Below are positions 15,440 to 23,057 of a DNA stretch of 64,000 bases, in pieces. The position numbers were made by a program, and so were the translations under genes. Source of the DNA: Lacibacter luteus (GTDB lineage: Bacteria > Bacteroidota > Bacteroidia > Chitinophagales > Chitinophagaceae); assembly GCF_004118265.1 (NCBI RefSeq), contig NZ_SDHW01000001.1, forward strand, positions 744,001-808,000, given 5' to 3'. The notes beneath the pieces are model-generated. The model was given only the letters and a program-made list of their open reading frames with translations, had not been told where the DNA came from and searched no databases. How positions within the stretch are numbered: position 1 is the stretch's first letter; each line of letters opens with the position of its first letter.

Positions 15440-16012
15440 ATGCCAAACAGGAACACAACACATTCTGAACAAACAATGTCACAAGCAAACCAATTGAAAG
15501 AAGATAACATTTTATACAGGCAACTTTACCTGGCAAAGGAATCGTTGTTCGACCTGTGCAACTTTGAATTATCCGATTTTGTAATGGAAGATGAAAGCCG
15601 GGAATATGAAGCTTGCAGCTTTAAGCTGAATGATCTAAGAATCAGGTTTCGGGCTTCTAAAATAACTCCTGAAAAGACTGGGCAATTCGTAACAATCTGG
15701 AAAAGAAACAAGCAAAACATTACAGCACCATTTAACCAGAATGACGATTTTGATTTTCTGATTATTTGCTCGCAGGACAAAAACAATTTCGGGTTGTTTA
15801 TTTTTTCAAAAACTATTTTAGCTGACAAAGGAATTATAACAATAAACAACAAAGACGGCAAACGAGGAATCAGGGTCTATCCAAACTGGAACACAGTAAC
15901 AAATAAACAAGCCGAAAAAACGCAACGTTGGCAAACAAAACACTTTATCGATCTCAGAGCAAACGAACAACCAAATTTAGATTCAGCAAAACAACTATTT
16001 GGAACCAGTTGA
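15440..16012 (+). CDS. MepB family protein
   Basis: 190 residues. The body, from the FDLCNFELSDFVMEDESREYEAC-type opening through RIRFRASKITPEKTGQFVTIWKR, FDFLIICSQ, FGLFIFSKTILADKGII and GKRGIRVYPNWNTVTNKQA to AEKTQRWQTKHFID, fits the MepB domain, named from the third gene of the staphylococcal mepRAB operon. The biochemical role of MepB is unknown. Neither a MATE pump nor a MarR-type regulator lies next to it. A -7-like TACTTTAG lies just before the first ATG; a second ATG at 15476 would give a 36-base leader and is an alternative start. Confidence 0.75.
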   Translation: MPNRNTTHSEQTMSQANQLKEDNILYRQLYLAKESLFDLCNFELSDFVMEDESREYEACSFKLNDLRIRFRASKITPEKTGQFVTIWKRNKQNITAPFNQNDDFDFLIICSQDKNNFGLFIFSKTILADKGIITINNKDGKRGIRVYPNWNTVTNKQAEKTQRWQTKHFIDLRANEQPNLDSAKQLFGTS

Positions 16013-16098
16013 ATAGATTGAAGCGAAGAGCAACGAATATGCAATAGTAGCTTTTTGTCAGGCCAGTATCCAGAAAGGGAGCCGCATACTTCTCCGCC

Positions 16099-16146
16099 GA
16101 GACTCCATACTTCAAAGACGATGTCCGGCAACGCCGATTCGTCGTA
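16099..16146 (-). repeat. dispersed 48-bp repeat, copy 2 (reads YDE-ALPD-VFE-WS)
   Basis: The reverse complement aligns with 4668-4715 at 39 of 48 positions. The frame continues further on the minus strand (to about 16030), with VCGSLSGYW after the shared part, without a credible start or domain. Confidence 0.6.
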
Positions 16147-16224
16147 AAAAAGGGGTTAGAAATTTCGATTTATTAATGAGTTGCGTATATTAGTCTTTAT
16201 TGCAGAAGCAGCAACAACAAAACA

Positions 16225-16803
16225 ATGAAAAATATACTGTTCGACTTTATTTCAAAATACATTTCTCTTACAGAAGATGAGAAGAATGCACTCATTTCTT
16301 TAGATTTATTCCGCACGGTAAAGAAAGGCACTGTTCTACTCAAAGAAGGACAACATTCAAATGAAAGCTACTTTGTTTTAAAAGGCTGCATCCGCACATA
16401 TTACATCATAGACGGAGAAGAAAAAACAACCGCTTTCTACACAGAAATGGACGCCTTAACACCTCATTCTGTTATCAATAAAACGCCTTCTGACTTTTTC
16501 ATCAGTTGCGTGGAAGACTGTATTCTCTCCGTTTCCAACTCCGATATGGAAGCAGAAGTAAACAGTAAGTTTCCAAAATTTGAATTAATGTGCAGAAAGT
16601 TGTCGGAAGAATTATTAGCGAAAGAACGAATCGACTTTGACGAATTTAAAACTTCTTCACCCGAGGAACGATACCTGAACCTATTGCAAAAAAGACCGGA
16701 CCTTGTTCAACGTGTTCCGCAACACCAGTTAGCAAGCTACCTCGGCATCAAACCCCAATCATTAAGCCGGCTGAGAGCAAGACTGCTCGAAAAAAAGAGC
16801 TGA
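16225..16803 (+). CDS. Crp/Fnr family transcriptional regulator
   Basis: 192 residues. The N-terminal cyclic-nucleotide-binding beta roll reads LFRTVKKGTVLLKEGQHSNESYFVLKGCIRTYY (about residues 28-60). The C-terminal HTH reads RVPQHQLASYLGIKPQSLSRLRARL (about 162-187). The effector pocket lacks the cAMP-binding arginine/serine signature and there is no Fnr-type Cys cluster, as is common in Bacteroidota homologues, so the ligand is unknown. The next gene (16887) and its duplicate share an upstream block that starts in the last codons of this gene, suggesting linked regulation. Confidence 0.88.
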   Translation: MKNILFDFISKYISLTEDEKNALISLDLFRTVKKGTVLLKEGQHSNESYFVLKGCIRTYYIIDGEEKTTAFYTEMDALTPHSVINKTPSDFFISCVEDCILSVSNSDMEAEVNSKFPKFELMCRKLSEELLAKERIDFDEFKTSSPEERYLNLLQKRPDLVQRVPQHQLASYLGIKPQSLSRLRARLLEKKS

Positions 16804-16829
16804 ACCTCATTTCTTAACTTAAGTGAACG
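16793..16829 (+). repeat. 37-bp upstream block, copy 1
   Basis: Covers the last codons and stop of the Crp/Fnr gene and the palindrome CTTAACTTAAG. Matches 17544-17580 at 35 of 37 positions. Confidence 0.85.
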
Positions 16830-16886
16830 GGTTATGGCATCCCGTCCATCCACTTTTGCAGTATCGTTTAACAATTACAAAAAGAT

Positions 16887-17516
16887 ATGCAAAAGAAAAC
16901 TTTATGGCTTGCACTTGCCTTTCTGTTGGCAGGCAGTTTACAGGCAAATGCACAAGATCAGGACAGCACCTACAAGAAATGGTATGTTGGGAGCTCGCTC
17001 TTTCTGTTAGGAAATTTTGATAGAGTAAACAACCCTGAGTACATACAATTAAATGTTGGTTACAGGATAACACCCAAAGATGTTGTTTCCTTTGAGTTTA
17101 AAAGATCTGTTTACGCCTGGCCACTGGGCATCCCCTTCGGACCATCATTTGATGCAGCAGGGCTAAACTATCCCGGACATGCACGCATACTTGCACCTAC
17201 AATAGCATACCAGCGTTTTTGGTGGAAAGGCGCTTATACATCCGTGTATGCATTGAATGCTTTTGAAAAATACATGGATGAGGATGATGATAAAATTGGA
17301 AATGGATATACGTTATACCTGAACTTCCATTTGGGTTACCAGTTTAAGTTTTTTAAAAACCGTTTCTTTTTTGAACCGGCTATTGGGTGTAGTTATTGGC
17401 CTGTAAGAACAAATGTTCCGGAATCGTTTAAAGCTGTAGAAAAAAAATGGCCCAACTATTTTTTGCAACCCGGTCTTCACTTTGGATATAATTTCGATTT
17501 TAAAAAGAAAAAATAA
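16887..17516 (+). CDS. outer-membrane-type beta-barrel protein, tandem copy A
   Basis: 209 residues. Signal peptide KKTLWLALAFLLAGSLQANA with cleavage near residue 23, then alternating aromatic/polar strands (KWYVGSSLFLLGNF, YIQLNVGYRITPKDVVSFEF, LNFHLGYQFKFFKNRFFFEP, FLQPGLHFGYNFDF) and an aromatic close, as in small outer-membrane barrels. It is followed 119 bp later by a clear paralogue (17636). Promoter element CACTTTTG lies at 16851-16858. Function unknown. The adjacent Crp/Fnr gene is a likely regulator. Confidence 0.7.
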   Translation: MQKKTLWLALAFLLAGSLQANAQDQDSTYKKWYVGSSLFLLGNFDRVNNPEYIQLNVGYRITPKDVVSFEFKRSVYAWPLGIPFGPSFDAAGLNYPGHARILAPTIAYQRFWWKGAYTSVYALNAFEKYMDEDDDKIGNGYTLYLNFHLGYQFKFFKNRFFFEPAIGCSYWPVRTNVPESFKAVEKKWPNYFLQPGLHFGYNFDFKKKK

Positions 17517-17543
17517 TAGCCACAACAACAATAACCACCAGAT

Positions 17544-17580
17544 AAAAGAGCTGAACGTTATTTCTTAACTTAAGTGAACG
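17544..17580 (+). repeat. 37-bp upstream block, copy 2
   Basis: Second copy of 16793-16829, still carrying the AAAAGAGCTGAAC remnant of the end of the Crp/Fnr gene although no such gene precedes it here. It marks the junction of a tandem duplication about 750 bp long. Confidence 0.85.
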
Positions 17581-17601
17581 TATTGAAGCTACCTGCCAAT
17601 C

Positions 17602-17609
17602 TAGTTTTG
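17602..17609 (+). promoter_or_regulatory. -7 promoter box of tandem copy B
   Basis: TAGTTTTG fits TAnnTTTG fully; a TTG lies about 16 bases upstream of it. The equivalent position in copy A is CACTTTTG (16851-16858). The following GCAGTATC is shared by both copies. Confidence 0.6.
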
Positions 17610-17635
17610 CAGTATCACTTTACAAAAAAGAATAC

Positions 17636-18262
17636 ATGCAAAAGAAATTTTTATGGATTACACTTGCCTTTGTGTTGGCAGGCAGCTTACAGTTGAACGC
17701 ACAATATGGTAAAACAGACAGCTCATTTAAACGGTGGTTCGTTGGCAGCACTGTTTTTTTATTGGGCAATTTGTCAACTACAAATCCCCCCAACTTTGTT
17801 CAACTGAATATTGGCTATCGTATTACAGGAAAAGATGTAGTTACGTTGGAACCAAAAACCTGGAAATATGCCTGGCCAAATGGTATTCACCCGTTTTTAA
17901 ACAAAGCATATGGAAAGCAGGAAGAACAGTTTCCGGGATATGTTCGTGAGTATGGTTTATCACTGGCATATCAACGCTTTTTCCGGAAAGGCCTTTATGC
18001 CGAACTGAATGTAATGCCTACACTGCAAAAATTTGTAAATACTGATGGTGAAAAAATTGATAACGGATTCCAGGTTTTCAATACTTACCGAGCCGGTTAT
18101 CACATCAAACTTTTTAAAGACCGGTTTTTTATTCAACCATCCATTGCAATAACGCATCGTGCTTATCACACAGAGTTACCTGATGGATTTAAGCAGCTGG
18201 ATGACAAATGGTCGAAATTCGTTTTTGGAGAACCGGGATTTCATTTTGGATTTAATTTTTAG
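17636..18262 (+). CDS. outer-membrane-type beta-barrel protein, tandem copy B
   Basis: 208 residues, paralogue of the preceding gene along its whole length: same signal peptide style (KKFLWITLAFVLAGSLQLNA), the shared strand VQLNIGYRITGKDVVTLEPK, LAYQRFFRKGLYAELNV, and the same terminal GEPGFHFGFNF. The mature regions have diverged well beyond the promoter blocks, so either the duplication is old with conserved regulation or the upstream region was homogenised. It is followed by a palindromic repeat at 18276. Function unknown. Confidence 0.7.
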   Translation: MQKKFLWITLAFVLAGSLQLNAQYGKTDSSFKRWFVGSTVFLLGNLSTTNPPNFVQLNIGYRITGKDVVTLEPKTWKYAWPNGIHPFLNKAYGKQEEQFPGYVREYGLSLAYQRFFRKGLYAELNVMPTLQKFVNTDGEKIDNGFQVFNTYRAGYHIKLFKDRFFIQPSIAITHRAYHTELPDGFKQLDDKWSKFVFGEPGFHFGFNF

Positions 18263-18275
18263 TTGTTATTTTTTC

Positions 18276-18338
18276 TTTTCGGTTGCTGGCGACAGCAACC
18301 GAAATTGTATTAACACAGGTTGGCGAAGAGCACAACCG
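18276..18338. repeat. tripartite palindromic repeat, copy 2
   Basis: Hairpin A is a perfect 12-bp stem: TTTCGGTTGCTG (18277-18288), loop GCGA, CAGCAACCGAAA (18293-18304). Hairpin B: GGTTG with CAACC (18318-18336). Starts 14 bases after a stop codon. The 12-bp stem could also act as a terminator, although no T tract follows. Confidence 0.75.
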
Positions 18339-18493
18339 TAAAACAATGTGCAGTTCGGAGACATGCGCAAGATTAAACATTTAGTAAGCAGCTGCATGTC
18401 TGAAGTTTGCTTTGTAAAATTGTGGCCGCTATTTTTGCACAGGTGGCACTCATACAACTGTCATCGTTCATAAACAAACATAACCGAACAATA

Positions 18494-18706
18494 ATGAATG
18501 AACAGGAATCAACACAGGTAAAAGACAAGGAATTGTCTGCTGAAGCAAAGAAAGCTAGATCAACTGCAATCACCAATGCAGTATTCATCGGGTTTCTTAT
18601 CGGCATTGTGCTGTACAGTATTGTAATGAACAGCTGGGGCTTTCTTACACTCATCCCTTTATATCTCATCTACAAACTGATCAATAATGGAAACAGCAAA
18701 AAATAG
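18494..18706 (+). CDS. small membrane protein, hypothetical
   Basis: 70 residues from the ATG at 18494 (MNEQESTQVKDKELSAEAKK), chosen because upstream codons overlap repeat sequence. A charged N-terminal third is followed by two membrane segments (about residues 28-46 and 48-62). Family not recognised. 39 bp separate it from the next gene, so the two may be co-transcribed. Confidence 0.6.
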   Translation: MNEQESTQVKDKELSAEAKKARSTAITNAVFIGFLIGIVLYSIVMNSWGFLTLIPLYLIYKLINNGNSKK

Positions 18707-18745
18707 CTGCCGGCTTACAAAACACAACTTCAAAAAACTGAAGCA

Positions 18746-19366
18746 ATGAAACTATTCTCCTTGTTTATTGCGCTATTATCAGCAATTACCGGCGCAGCAC
18801 AGGCAGACAGCACATCGGCCAATATTATTTTCTTTGATGGTTTTGATAACAATGCCAACAACTGGACAGTTGCTGACGATAAAAACGTACGTTCAAAAAT
18901 TGAAGGCGGCGTTTACTATTTAACCGCAACAGGTCACGCTTATGGCGAAGCACATGAAATAAAAATTGATACCAGGAAAGATTTTCAAATTGAAGCAAGT
19001 ATAAAAATTGTAAGCGGCAATGCAGAACATAAAAATTATTTCAGCATGCTTTTCTGGGGAAGGGAAGCAATGCAAAGCCACTATTTTACATTCGCTAAAG
19101 ATGGCTTTGCTTCTGTTCAGTTCTGCACGGGCAAAACCCTGAGTTCCTGTACAGTAAAAAAAGGCTCGTTACAAAAAACAATGCTTAACCCCGACGATTT
19201 CAATGTGTACCGTATTAAAAAAACAGGCAACACTTATACTTTTTCTATTAACGACGATGATATATATACCATGCCCTTTACTCCTTTTTTCGGAAATTTA
19301 ATTGGCTTCGGTGCCGGCAGAAAAATAAGCCTGGCAATTGACTATTTAAAGGTTATTTATTTATAA
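18746..19366 (+). CDS. secreted LamG/concanavalin A-like domain protein
   Basis: 206 residues with a signal peptide (KLFSLFIALLSAITGAAQA). The mature part reads FFDGFDNNANNWTVADDKNV, KDFQIEASIKIVSGN, YFSMLFWGREAMQSHYFTFAKDG, YRIKKTGNTYTFSINDD and AIDYLKVIYL, the jelly-roll pattern of laminin-G/DUF1080-like domains (F-D-F then W, later IRI-x-G-x-x-F-x-I-N). Such domains bind carbohydrate or act as accessory modules; no catalytic acid pair is evident. Role unknown. Confidence 0.65.
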   Translation: MKLFSLFIALLSAITGAAQADSTSANIIFFDGFDNNANNWTVADDKNVRSKIEGGVYYLTATGHAYGEAHEIKIDTRKDFQIEASIKIVSGNAEHKNYFSMLFWGREAMQSHYFTFAKDGFASVQFCTGKTLSSCTVKKGSLQKTMLNPDDFNVYRIKKTGNTYTFSINDDDIYTMPFTPFFGNLIGFGAGRKISLAIDYLKVIYL

Positions 19367-19417
19367 CTTTTCTGCAGCATAACTTTCACAGCTTGCAATC
19401 GCCAATTATGCCTTACA

Positions 19418-19837
19418 ATGACAGCAGAAGCAAACGATAAAAAAACGCACTTCGCACCGGAATTACATATTCCGAACGGCACTTTCAACATCGACTTCTA
19501 CATAAAGTTTGGCGCAACAGAACATTTTATTTTCAGAAACGACGACGGCAGCATTCATGTAGCTGAGCTGGAAATTGATGGCGCTATCTTTCATCTTCAC
19601 GAAACCATGCGTTGGTTTGAAGCAAATGAACCCGTAACCGCAAAAGGAGTAACAGCAGTTATTGGTTTGTTTGTGGATGATGTGCAGGAAGTTTTCGACC
19701 GTGCAATTGTCGCCGGTGCAACCGGCATTACCCCTGTTACCGATCACGACTACGGATACAGACAGGCCATGTTTAAAGATCCATTTGGACACTACTGGCA
19801 AATACAGAAAAAAATAAGTTCCGGCAAAAGCATCTGA
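19418..19837 (+). CDS. VOC family protein, PhnB/glyoxalase-like
   Basis: 139 residues. Begins HFAPELHIPNGTFNIDFYIKFGA, has IHVAELEIDGAIFHLHET in the first module and VTDHDYGYRQAMFKDPFGHYWQIQKK in the second. The terminal DPFGHYW motif is typical of PhnB-type VOC proteins. Cytoplasmic. A metal centre is likely, from His and Glu at the usual positions, but the reaction cannot be predicted. Confidence 0.85.
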   Translation: MTAEANDKKTHFAPELHIPNGTFNIDFYIKFGATEHFIFRNDDGSIHVAELEIDGAIFHLHETMRWFEANEPVTAKGVTAVIGLFVDDVQEVFDRAIVAGATGITPVTDHDYGYRQAMFKDPFGHYWQIQKKISSGKSI

Positions 19838-19891
19838 TCGCAAACCGCTTGTCATTTTCATTTTAACGCACACAGGTATCTGCAGTAATTT

Positions 19892-19899
19892 TATCTTTA
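19892..19899 (+). promoter_or_regulatory. -7-like promoter box upstream of the SDR gene
   Basis: TATCTTTA matches TAnnTTTG at all but the last position, 66 bases before the ATG at 19966. Confidence 0.45.
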
Positions 19900-19965
19900 G
19901 CAGAAAAAAATAAACAGTGTACTCTGCCTGCTTCCCTTACATTGTAAAAGCTCAACCATTTAACC

Positions 19966-20823
19966 ATGAAAAAAGTACTCCTCTTCGGTGCATCCGGTAA
20001 CTTAGGTAAAGAAATTGCAAAAGAACTTGTACAACAGAACTATCAGCTTACTGTTGCTGTAAGAAGCGAAGCCAAAGCAAAAACATTATCGCATATTACA
20101 TCTGCTGCTGTTATTGTTAACGCCTGTAATGCCGATTCATTTTCTGTTCTACAGGACTCATATGATGTTATCGTATCAGCATTGGGCAAAAGCGTATCGC
20201 CAAACGACAACAGCAAACCAGGCTTTAAAGAAGTTGATCTCGACGGCAACAGTAACATTCTCCACTATGCTGTTGAAAAAGGAATTAAAAAATTTGTGTA
20301 CATCTCTGCGTTTCATGCTGAGAAATATCCGCAGCTCGAATACTTTCGTGTGCACCATTTATTTGCTGAGCGACTCAAATCTTCCGGCATCGATTACAGC
20401 ATCATTAAGCCTCCTGCCCTCTTCAGCGCATTCATCGACATTATTGATATGGCAAAAAAAGGCAGACTGGTGAATATTGGCAGTGGCGATAAAAAAACAA
20501 ATCCTGTTTACGAAGGCGATCTTGCAGCAATTGTTGTAAAAGCAATCGATCAGCCAAATACTGTTATTGAAGCTGGTGGTAAAAACATTTACACAAGAAA
20601 GCAGTTAAATGAGATCATCAACAATGAAGCTGGCAAATCAAAAAAACTGCGTACCATACCGCTATGGCTGCTCAACAGCATGCTGCCTTTACTAAAACTT
20701 TTTAATAAAAACATGTACGATAAGTTTGCCTTTTTTACCGAAGTAATGCAACACGATACCATTGCTCCGCAAATTGGTGCAACAACATTTGAAGCATATG
20801 TAAAACAAAAAGCAGGCAATTAA
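19966..20823 (+). CDS. NAD(P)-binding SDR/NmrA-like protein
   Basis: 285 residues. The Rossmann glycine motif FGASGNLGKEIAKEL begins at residue 7. YDVIVSALGKSV and KKFVYISAFHAEKYPQL follow, then FAERLKSSGIDYSIIKPPALF, the atypical SDR pattern shared by NmrA-like and complex I 39-kDa-like proteins. The classical YxxxK is not clear, so it may be a reductase with a modified site or a redox sensor. Cytoplasmic; substrate unknown. Convergent with the lipoprotein gene ending at 20874 across a terminator. Confidence 0.85.
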   Translation: MKKVLLFGASGNLGKEIAKELVQQNYQLTVAVRSEAKAKTLSHITSAAVIVNACNADSFSVLQDSYDVIVSALGKSVSPNDNSKPGFKEVDLDGNSNILHYAVEKGIKKFVYISAFHAEKYPQLEYFRVHHLFAERLKSSGIDYSIIKPPALFSAFIDIIDMAKKGRLVNIGSGDKKTNPVYEGDLAAIVVKAIDQPNTVIEAGGKNIYTRKQLNEIINNEAGKSKKLRTIPLWLLNSMLPLLKLFNKNMYDKFAFFTEVMQHDTIAPQIGATTFEAYVKQKAGN

Positions 20824-20830
20824 AAAAAAT

Positions 20831-20851
20831 GCACAGGCTTTACGCCTGTGC
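20831..20851. terminator. bidirectional rho-independent terminator
   Basis: GCACAGGC (20831-20838) pairs perfectly with GCCTGTGC (20844-20851). Eight A precede it on the left, giving a T tract for the minus-strand gene that ends at 20874. Confidence 0.85.
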
Positions 20852-20873
20852 AAATAATTTCACAGCTGCTGTA

Positions 20874-21977
20874 TTATTGCAACACTGCTTTTAATTTAAA
20901 ATCGGAGGTTTGTAAAAATGTTTGTGCTTCCGGCTCCATTACAAACCCCGGCCGTATTTTAGCAGTAATTTCATATGCACCTGCCGGTAAAGAACGAGCA
21001 TCAAAACTTGTAATAACATCTGCCTTTTGCCCCGGCAACAAACCTCCCGAAGGAATTAAAACAAATGTGCGTAATGGCGACAATGCCGGAACAGGATCGG
21101 CATGAACGATCTGGTTAATTGTTATTGGTCTGTTGCCCCGGTTATGTAATTCACCTGCTTTGAGTTGATGATTTACACCGGTTGCCAGTTGCAATGTTAC
21201 CTGTTCGTTCGTAAACGCAACGGGCTTCACCACATCAACCACAATACTGTAGGTTACAGTTTCGTTACCACGTTTTAATGCAACATAAAATCCTTTCGGA
21301 TAAGCAAAGTCAAGCACCTGCCCGTTTGCGGGATATACATTTGCACTGTTGCCCGGCACCTCTGCTGCATTTTGTGTATAACGCACTTCGCTGCCATTGT
21401 GTACCATTTTTGCTGTTAATGAACTGAAGTTGGTACCGGCAGGAACAAACAGGTATACTTTACCAATAGAAGCATTGCTATGCAGTATATGTGCTGCATG
21501 AATATCGGAACCTAATTGTGGATTTGAAGATTGAAGCAACTGCACATCCGTTAACCGAAGCGCACCTGCTGTTTCTTTTTGTACAACAACTTTATACCGC
21601 AATTTTTTCCGGGTGTTTTGAGTTGATGTAATCGTATACAGCACTTCCTTGTTCTCATAGTCTGTTTTTATGCCAAGCTGTGGCGAAATCGTAAATTCCT
21701 GCTGTAGAAAATTTGAAACAAGGGGTGTTAACTGTAACCCGGTTAAGTCTTCCGGCATAATGATTTCAATACGACCTGCTGTTGTTTCCTCGCCATTAAC
21801 AAGTACAGGATGTGTAATGTTTACAGACACAGCTGTTGCTTCGGCAAATTCAAACGCAGTTATTTTTACCTGTGAAAGATCTACTGCCGGGGCTGTTGAA
21901 GGAGTTGGTTTTTTGCAGGAGCTGATACTCAGCAACTGCATAAACAATACAGTTGCAACAAAGGTTAACAAACGCAT
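20874..21977 (-). CDS. lipoprotein with DUF5018-like repeated domains
   Basis: 367 residues with a lipoprotein signal (LLTFVATVLFMQLLSISSC, Cys at 21). The mature protein shows two similar Ig-like segments built on VKITAFEF..., LTPLVSNFLQQEFTISPQLG, then YTITSTQN...LRYKVVV and a second YSIVV copy, as in the DUF5018-like cadherin/Ig-type surface proteins of Bacteroidota. The C-terminal part (GELHNRGNRPITINQIV) may be a third beta domain. Probably surface exposed; binding role unknown. Confidence 0.7.
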   Translation of the reverse strand: MRLLTFVATVLFMQLLSISSCKKPTPSTAPAVDLSQVKITAFEFAEATAVSVNITHPVLVNGEETTAGRIEIIMPEDLTGLQLTPLVSNFLQQEFTISPQLGIKTDYENKEVLYTITSTQNTRKKLRYKVVVQKETAGALRLTDVQLLQSSNPQLGSDIHAAHILHSNASIGKVYLFVPAGTNFSSLTAKMVHNGSEVRYTQNAAEVPGNSANVYPANGQVLDFAYPKGFYVALKRGNETVTYSIVVDVVKPVAFTNEQVTLQLATGVNHQLKAGELHNRGNRPITINQIVHADPVPALSPLRTFVLIPSGGLLPGQKADVITSFDARSLPAGAYEITAKIRPGFVMEPEAQTFLQTSDFKLKAVLQ

Positions 21978-22003
21978 AGATGAATAGGTTTTTAATTTAG
22001 CCG

Positions 22004-22011
22004 CAAAACTA
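22004..22011 (-). promoter_or_regulatory. -7 promoter box of the DUF5018-like gene
   Basis: On the minus strand TAGTTTTG is a full match to TAnnTTTG, 26 bases upstream of the ATG at 21977. It lies within the inverted repeat AATTTAG/CTAAATT, which could also bind a regulator. Confidence 0.55.
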
Positions 22012-22181
22012 AATTTGAGCCAATGACATATTTATGTATTAATGCGCAACAAACGCAAACAGCAGATAAATGGATATAAAAATGGATGGATGGATATACT
22101 AACAATATCCCGATAAGTAAGCATCAGTAAAAAGCATACAGCTGCACAACAAAATTTCCTAACTTCAACTAAAACCTTTTC

Positions 22182-22382
22182 ATGACACTTATTGCTATAC
22201 TTCTTCCCTGGCTTTCGTTTTTTCTGCGTGGAAAAATATTCACCGGTATTTTATGTTTGATTTTGCAGATCACTATTCTCGGTTGGATACCTGCTGCAAT
22301 ATGGGCTGTTATTTCGCTTAATAATGCAAGAGCCGATAAACGCACCGATCGTATTATTAAAGCCATGCAACAGCAACGCTGA
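22182..22382 (+). CDS. YqaE/Pmp3-like small membrane protein
   Basis: 66 residues with two membrane segments and the loop LRGKIFTGILCLILQITILGW. The remaining text, IPAAIWAVISLNNARADKRTD, gives the two-helix hairpin of the YqaE/Pmp3 family as it occurs in Bacteroidota. Pmp3 proteins affect membrane potential and salt stress. A single-gene unit; its stop lies 5 bp from the convergent gene at 22388. Confidence 0.75.
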   Translation: MTLIAILLPWLSFFLRGKIFTGILCLILQITILGWIPAAIWAVISLNNARADKRTDRIIKAMQQQR

Positions 22383-22387
22383 TTGTT

Positions 22388-23053
22388 TTATTTTATGGTA
22401 CGTACCAGTCGAAATCCGCAGGGAAGAGAAAAGAATGTTGAACGTCCTGTATTACCTGTTGAATTTCCGAAAAAATTAAGCGTTACTTCCCCGTTATCAA
22501 GCATACAGGAATTGGCTTCGTTGTATTTTACCGTGTACTGTTTGTGCCTGATACCAATGCCGAAATAACATTCGTAAAACCATTTTCCAGAAGAAAAGAA
22601 GGGCTGCCGTGTTCCGTAGCGAAAGCTTATGTCGTACACTTCTTTTATTCTTTTATACGTATCAAACTTTTCGTAAGAAGGCACGTTATTTACACAATCC
22701 ATTCCCAGCCATCCCTGTTCTTTAAGAGCGGTACGTTTATACATCAGTACCAGTTCTACATAATCAGTTTGCAACCTTTTGTTGTACAAACGAAGCATTG
22801 GCCTTACTGCAAAACCATTCAGCGGTTTGCTGTAAGTACTACTCCAGAAATATGCCGACACATCAGCTCCTGCATAAAGCCTGTTTGCAACTTTTGTATC
22901 GAACCCTGCACTTACATTGTGTTCAATCACATCAAGCAAGCCAAGCGGGCTGATATGCAATTGCGTTTGATACAAAGGAGAGAAAGATTTTTTCTGTGCT
23001 TTTAACTCTGCATGCACAATAAAGGCTGCCAACAACAGCAGTATTTTTTTCAT
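22388..23053 (-). CDS. putative outer-membrane beta-barrel protein
   Basis: 221 residues from the ATG at 23053 (MKKILLLLAAFIVHAELKAQ signal peptide); the frame upstream overlaps the LVIVD gene. The mature part has alternating hydrophobic strands, among them QLHISPLGLLDVIEHNVSAG, VANRLYAGADVSAYFW, VRPMLRLYNKRLQTDYVELV and WFYECYFGIGIRHKQY, ending in a basic FRLVRTIK rather than the aromatic Phe usual for OMPs. It is similar in style to DUF3575. Starts 4 bp after the LVIVD gene stop, so probably the last gene of that operon. Confidence 0.65.
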   Translation of the reverse strand: MKKILLLLAAFIVHAELKAQKKSFSPLYQTQLHISPLGLLDVIEHNVSAGFDTKVANRLYAGADVSAYFWSSTYSKPLNGFAVRPMLRLYNKRLQTDYVELVLMYKRTALKEQGWLGMDCVNNVPSYEKFDTYKRIKEVYDISFRYGTRQPFFSSGKWFYECYFGIGIRHKQYTVKYNEANSCMLDNGEVTLNFFGNSTGNTGRSTFFSLPCGFRLVRTIK

Positions 23054-23057
23054 CCGG

